DNA of 64,000 bases, taken from NCBI GenBank assembly GCA_017437065.1, contig JAFSBX010000076.1, forward strand, positions 240,866-304,865, in the 5' to 3' direction. The position numbers and the translations under genes are program-made. Below the pieces are notes generated by a model that was not told the DNA's origin, did no database searches, and saw nothing but the letters and a program-made list of their open reading frames with translations. This document shows positions 61,262 through 64,000 of this stretch, piece after piece. Source of the stretch: Lachnospiraceae bacterium (lineage in GTDB: Bacteria > Bacillota > Clostridia > Lachnospirales > Lachnospiraceae). Numbering within the stretch: position 1 is the first letter of the stretch; each line of letters begins with the position of its first letter.

Positions 61262-61618
61262 ATGTCAACATCACAAAAAATCCAATACACCCATTGTACA
61301 CACTGTAATACAAAAATAGCAAAAACACAGCAAAATCCTGAAGGCAAATGTCCATTCAGATTTTGCAAAGGTTATGGATACAACAGTCAAACACCTCAAG
61401 ACACAAACCTACTAAACAAGTATGAAGGAAAATCAGTATTTACAGTAGACCTAGGAGATGTACTACATTGCATAGACATAATAGATAACAATAAACTGCT
61501 GTGCTTAACAGTAGGTTATCCAACAGTACACATACTAACCGAAAGAGAATTTAATCAAGCACTTTTAACACAGTATCTTTATAATCAAAATACAGAGGAG
61601 GAAACCAATAATGCATAA
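61262..61618 (+). CDS. Zinc-ribbon protein, 118 aa (paralogue of 60481)
   Basis: N-terminal ribbon THCTHCNTKIAKTQQNPEGK then CPFRFCKG, the same layout as the gene at 60481. The rest (about 80 aa) contains an alpha/beta segment (VFTVDLGDVLHCIDIIDNNK). TAAGGAGG precedes the ATG. It overlaps the next gene by 8 nt, implying an operon 61262-62471. Confidence 0.65.
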   Translation: MSTSQKIQYTHCTHCNTKIAKTQQNPEGKCPFRFCKGYGYNSQTPQDTNLLNKYEGKSVFTVDLGDVLHCIDIIDNNKLLCLTVGYPTVHILTEREFNQALLTQYLYNQNTEEETNNA

Positions 61619-61901
61619 ACAAATCAAAACTACCAAAGAAACTTTCAAAGATACAATAAAGAGCTTACTATCAGAATATAAAGACTACACCATAGTAACG
61701 GATGAAGCTCAATTTCCCAATTTAAACCTAGTAGCAAAACACTTCAATCTCCAAGCACTAACAGTAAAAGAAATAGTACAACTCACCAAATCAACAGACA
61801 AACAATTAGTAATATTGTTTATACAAACACAATGTGTACCAGTCTTTGAAGAACTTGCAGAATCAAATAATCACATTTCAATAGACATCGAAATCACTTA
61901 G
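61611..61901 (+). CDS. Unknown element protein, 96 aa
   Basis: 96 aa, overlapping the upstream gene by 8 nt with GAGGAGG inside it. Alpha/beta pattern (KDYTIVTDEAQFPNLNLVAK; LVILFIQTQCVP). It reads like a small Rossmann-like domain, but no motif supports an activity. Confidence 0.55.
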   Translation: MHKQIKTTKETFKDTIKSLLSEYKDYTIVTDEAQFPNLNLVAKHFNLQALTVKEIVQLTKSTDKQLVILFIQTQCVPVFEELAESNNHISIDIEIT

Positions 61902-61928
61902 AGAGCTAATTTTCAAGGAGGAAACACA

Positions 61929-62471
61929 ATGCCACAACTACAGATACTACCATACAAAGATGACGAAACATTTCATAATAATATAAACCACATATTATCA
62001 AAATTAACATCAGACAAAACAATTGATAAAAACCACATCATAGTAACAGAATGCACTTACAAAAATCAAACAGAGCGTAGTGCACAAGAATATGCAAAGA
62101 GATACAATCTTAAGTTTATGAATAATAGAGAAATAGACAACCACATGAGTAGACAAGTAGAAAATGTATCAAAAACTCACAACATACCTTATGATAAAGC
62201 ACTCAAATGGTACTTAAACGAAAGGATGCCAGTAGAAGCATTATATCCAGAAGAAAAGAAACCATGTCTACCTTACAATGGTTACATAATAGTAAGTATT
62301 GGAGGAGCACCACTAAATATAATGTTTAACGACTACAGGTCAATATCAACTAACAAAGTAATACACATTCAAAATTCCACAGAACCAACTGCATACACAT
62401 GGGAAAAATGTGAAAACTTAAAATCATTTGAAATAACATTAGACCAATTTCAAATACCACAGATAGATTAA
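61929..62471 (+). CDS. Unknown element protein, 180 aa
   Basis: 180 aa with CAAGGAGG upstream. It alternates helices and strands (KNHIIVTECTYKNQTERSAQ; GYIIVSIGGAPLNIMFND). The first half resembles the pattern of the preceding 96-aa protein (a deadline-like IVT-E segment), so a distant relation is possible. Tail-to-tail with the minus gene at 62468 (4-nt overlap). Confidence 0.55.
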   Translation: MPQLQILPYKDDETFHNNINHILSKLTSDKTIDKNHIIVTECTYKNQTERSAQEYAKRYNLKFMNNREIDNHMSRQVENVSKTHNIPYDKALKWYLNERMPVEALYPEEKKPCLPYNGYIIVSIGGAPLNIMFNDYRSISTNKVIHIQNSTEPTAYTWEKCENLKSFEITLDQFQIPQID

Positions 62472-62815
62472 TCTAATTCAAAATATCCCTTTATACTACA
62501 TTCACGAGGAGTAATTTTTACATAATTATTTGTACAATTATTTTTACATTTTAAAATGTTCTTATATTGATTATGGCAAAGCACTTTATTACAAACAGAG
62601 CACCTATAAATATCAGAAATTGGATGGTAGCCACCTGAGAGTATATCTTGTTCAGATAAATTACATTTTCTTGTACAGTGGTTATAATCAACAGGGCACT
62701 GCAGAGTATATAAATTATCCTCATTATCAAATAAATTATAAATATAGCATAATTTACTATTACAGACAGGGCAAGAATAATAGTTATTAGAAAAAATATA
62801 TTGTGGTTTATTCAT
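62468..62815 (-). CDS. Double zinc-ribbon-like protein, 115 aa
   Basis: 115 aa from ATG 62815 (MNKPQYIFS), preceded by GGAGGTGTT. Two Cys clusters: C-x2-C with C-x6-C (YYSCPVCNSKL, LQCPVDYNHC) and a second C-x2-C with C-x3-C (RCSVCNKVLC, LKCKNNC). It is preceded by the repeated module copy 2. Likely metal-binding; target unknown. Confidence 0.6.
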   Translation of the reverse strand: MNKPQYIFSNNYYSCPVCNSKLCYIYNLFDNEDNLYTLQCPVDYNHCTRKCNLSEQDILSGGYHPISDIYRCSVCNKVLCHNQYKNILKCKNNCTNNYVKITPRECSIKGYFELD

Positions 62816-62821
62816 ATTCAA

Positions 62822-62913
62822 CACCTCCATAACACAACTATTATACACCAGTATACATAAAAAATCATCAGAATATTAAAGGACACCTAATCCCAATCAG
62901 GTGTCCTTTTTTA
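62822..62913 (-). promoter_or_regulatory. Repeated promoter/terminator module, copy 2
   Basis: A near-copy of 61122-61209. The shared core includes ACCTCCATAA, ATTATACACCA and TACATAAAAAATCATCA, ending in the hairpin AAAGGACACCT/AGGTGTCCTTT (62878-62888 with 62899-62909) plus a T-tract. Hairpin arms are conserved while the loop differs. Confidence 0.65.
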
Positions 62914-62982
62914 ATACATATTTCACATTTGAATAAAAATTTAATTTATGTAAATAATTTTTTCAAAGGGAGGCACAGCACC

Positions 62983-64000
62983 ATGCAATCAATTACCAAC
63001 AAACTAAAGTATAAATTAAAGCTATTGATGTTTATGGTATCAATAGTTTTATCAATAACAGCACTCCATCAATTCCAAAATCCCATAACCACATACGCAG
63101 ACGGAGACAACGCAGGTGGAGAAGGAGAGGGTGGTGGCTCAGCAGAAGATTCCGGTGGAGCATCAGAGGGTAAATGTGGTTTCAGAATGTATGTCGTAGA
63201 TTACAACGGCAACCTCAAATCCAAAGTCATCGACCTCGTCTACGCAAGCCCATCATATGACAGAGCAGATACAACTACAAGAATAGGTGGAGGCTCAGCC
63301 ACAGAGAGATGGCAGATGCCACCAGATATGCCACGTCCTTATTTCCACAGTGGCACTTTCATAGGAAACGGACAAGCAGTAAAGCAATGGATGCGTTCTA
63401 TGAACGGTGAGGATCAAAATATAGCATTGCTAATATATAAATACTTAGGACCTGAAGTACTCGACTTATTCAAAGACCAATCAGAAGAGTGCTATTGCGT
63501 GTTAGAACCAATCGCGTGGCATTCAATCTATACAGGCAATAGTGCAACAACTAACACAGGATATTGTTATTACGGAACATTCTACAACTGGATGCAAGCA
63601 TACAGTCAAATGGGACTCCCAGACGGAGGCTACACCAAACAACTTGACAACAACGTCCTAGCAAGATGTTTAGAATTAGAATATGACCAACCAAATCTAG
63701 GTTTATCATTTCCAGTAACAGGAGACCTAGTAACAATGGCAAACCTAGGAAATCAAGGTTTTGGTATTCAATTATATAGTAACCTAGACCAATCTGGAAC
63801 CCACACCTGGGACTACATTATGGGCGATACCCCTGCTCCAGCACCACAATCCAATGGACAAATGAACATAGTAAAGAATTACAGAACAGAAATAGCACCA
63901 GGTGAATATAGTGATGATGGATGTTTTACAAGGGAATTAACAGAAGCAACGATAATGATAGAGGATGAGGAAACCTACAGCGTAAAAGCATGGAAGATAA
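62983..64000 (+). CDS. Large secreted protein, N-terminal part (cut by window edge)
   Basis: The frame is open from ATG 62983 to the last base (339 codons seen). AAAGGGAGG lies 9 nt upstream. A signal peptide is clear: basic start (NKLKYKLK), hydrophobic stretch to about 30, probable cleavage after TTYA. A Gly/Glu/Ser-rich linker follows, then a globular region with several Cys and Trp (CGFRMYVVDYNG; YCYYGTFYNWMQAYSQMG). A C-terminal anchor cannot be assessed. It is probably an element-encoded surface or extracellular protein. Confidence 0.75.
   Translation, partial: MQSITNKLKYKLKLLMFMVSIVLSITALHQFQNPITTYADGDNAGGEGEGGGSAEDSGGASEGKCGFRMYVVDYNGNLKSKVIDLVYASPSYDRADTTTRIGGGSATERWQMPPDMPRPYFHSGTFIGNGQAVKQWMRSMNGEDQNIALLIYKYLGPEVLDLFKDQSEECYCVLEPIAWHSIYTGNSATTNTGYCYYGTFYNWMQAYSQMGLPDGGYTKQLDNNVLARCLELEYDQPNLGLSFPVTGDLVTMANLGNQGFGIQLYSNLDQSGTHTWDYIMGDTPAPAPQSNGQMNIVKNYRTEIAPGEYSDDGCFTRELTEATIMIEDEETYSVKAWKI

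Larger units (their letters stand above)
44973..64000. mobile_element. Integrated mobile element (ICE-like), left end and at least 19 kb
   Basis: Clustered repeats, an excisionase-like HTH, a tyrosine integrase, then a long run of small A/T-rich genes without core functions: DUF3846, SprT-like protease, short peptides, a serine recombinase, XRE, surface lipoprotein, zinc-ribbon proteins and a secreted protein. This is typical of integrative conjugative elements of gut Clostridia. No relaxase, coupling ATPase or VirB4 is inside the window, so conjugation is inferred. The left boundary is approximate and the right end lies outside. Confidence 0.75.

Noticed and set aside
44946-64000. CRISPR array or tRNA gene in the accessory region
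   Set aside because: No regular repeat-spacer pattern and no cloverleaf-like segment were seen by eye.

Overview
The window is about 45 kb of low-GC Firmicute core chromosome followed by about 19 kb of an integrated mobile element that runs off the right edge. The gene set suggests a spore-forming, anaerobic Clostridia member, probably Lachnospiraceae. It includes a SpoVB-like flippase, NifS/NifU Fe-S assembly, a gap-pgk-tpiA operon with separate gpmI and eno, a secG-rnr-smpB-ssrA cluster, strong AGGAGG ribosome binding sites and A/T-rich codons. Genus is inference; there is no 16S rRNA here.

Layout: 0.1-6.8 kb holds xerD, a DAHP synthase, a SpoVB-like exporter, nifS-nifU and mnmA. From 6.9 to 11.5 kb is a BceRS-BceAB-type peptide-antibiotic sensing and resistance module. 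From 11.5 to 17 kb come an orphan membrane protein and a MarR-regulated MacB/FtsX-type ABC operon whose ATPase is broken by a 5-bp tandem duplication. A PHP-type histidinol phosphatase follows, then a two-gene AAA ATPase plus PD-(D/E)XK-like pair (18.0-19.7 kb) that resembles a small defence operon. Next are gap-pgk-tpiA, a tautomerase, a soluble MCP-like sensor, a DEAD-box helicase and thiamine pyrophosphokinase (19.9-26.5 kb). A BmrCD-like heterodimeric multidrug exporter on the minus strand (26.6-30.4 kb) has a promoter, a 32-codon leader peptide and an intrinsic terminator upstream, the layout of ribosome-mediated attenuation. A CDF metal exporter, gpmI, a YtrA/GntR-ABC operon, eno, secG, rnr, smpB and tmRNA complete the core, followed by several small uncharacterised genes and an orphan response regulator (42-44.9 kb).

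From about 44.95 kb to the end is a mobile element, probably an integrative conjugative element or relative. It starts with clustered TTACTTACTT sites, an excisionase-like HTH and a tyrosine integrase, the last two lying between imperfect 110-bp direct repeats. It continues with many small unknown genes, a DUF3846 protein, a SprT-like metalloprotease, very short RBS-preceded ORFs and two larger unknown proteins. A serine recombinase and an XRE regulator follow at 57.4-58.2 kb. Beyond that point GC skew reverses although coding stays mostly on the plus strand, and the genes change to a surface lipoprotein (SLH-like plus SH3b), duplicated zinc-ribbon cassettes with a repeated promoter/terminator module, and the start of a large secreted protein cut by the window edge.

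Four separate drug or peptide efflux and resistance modules lie within 30 kb, and several operons show leader hairpins, terminators or dyads between promoter and first gene, so regulation at the 5' end is a recurring theme.
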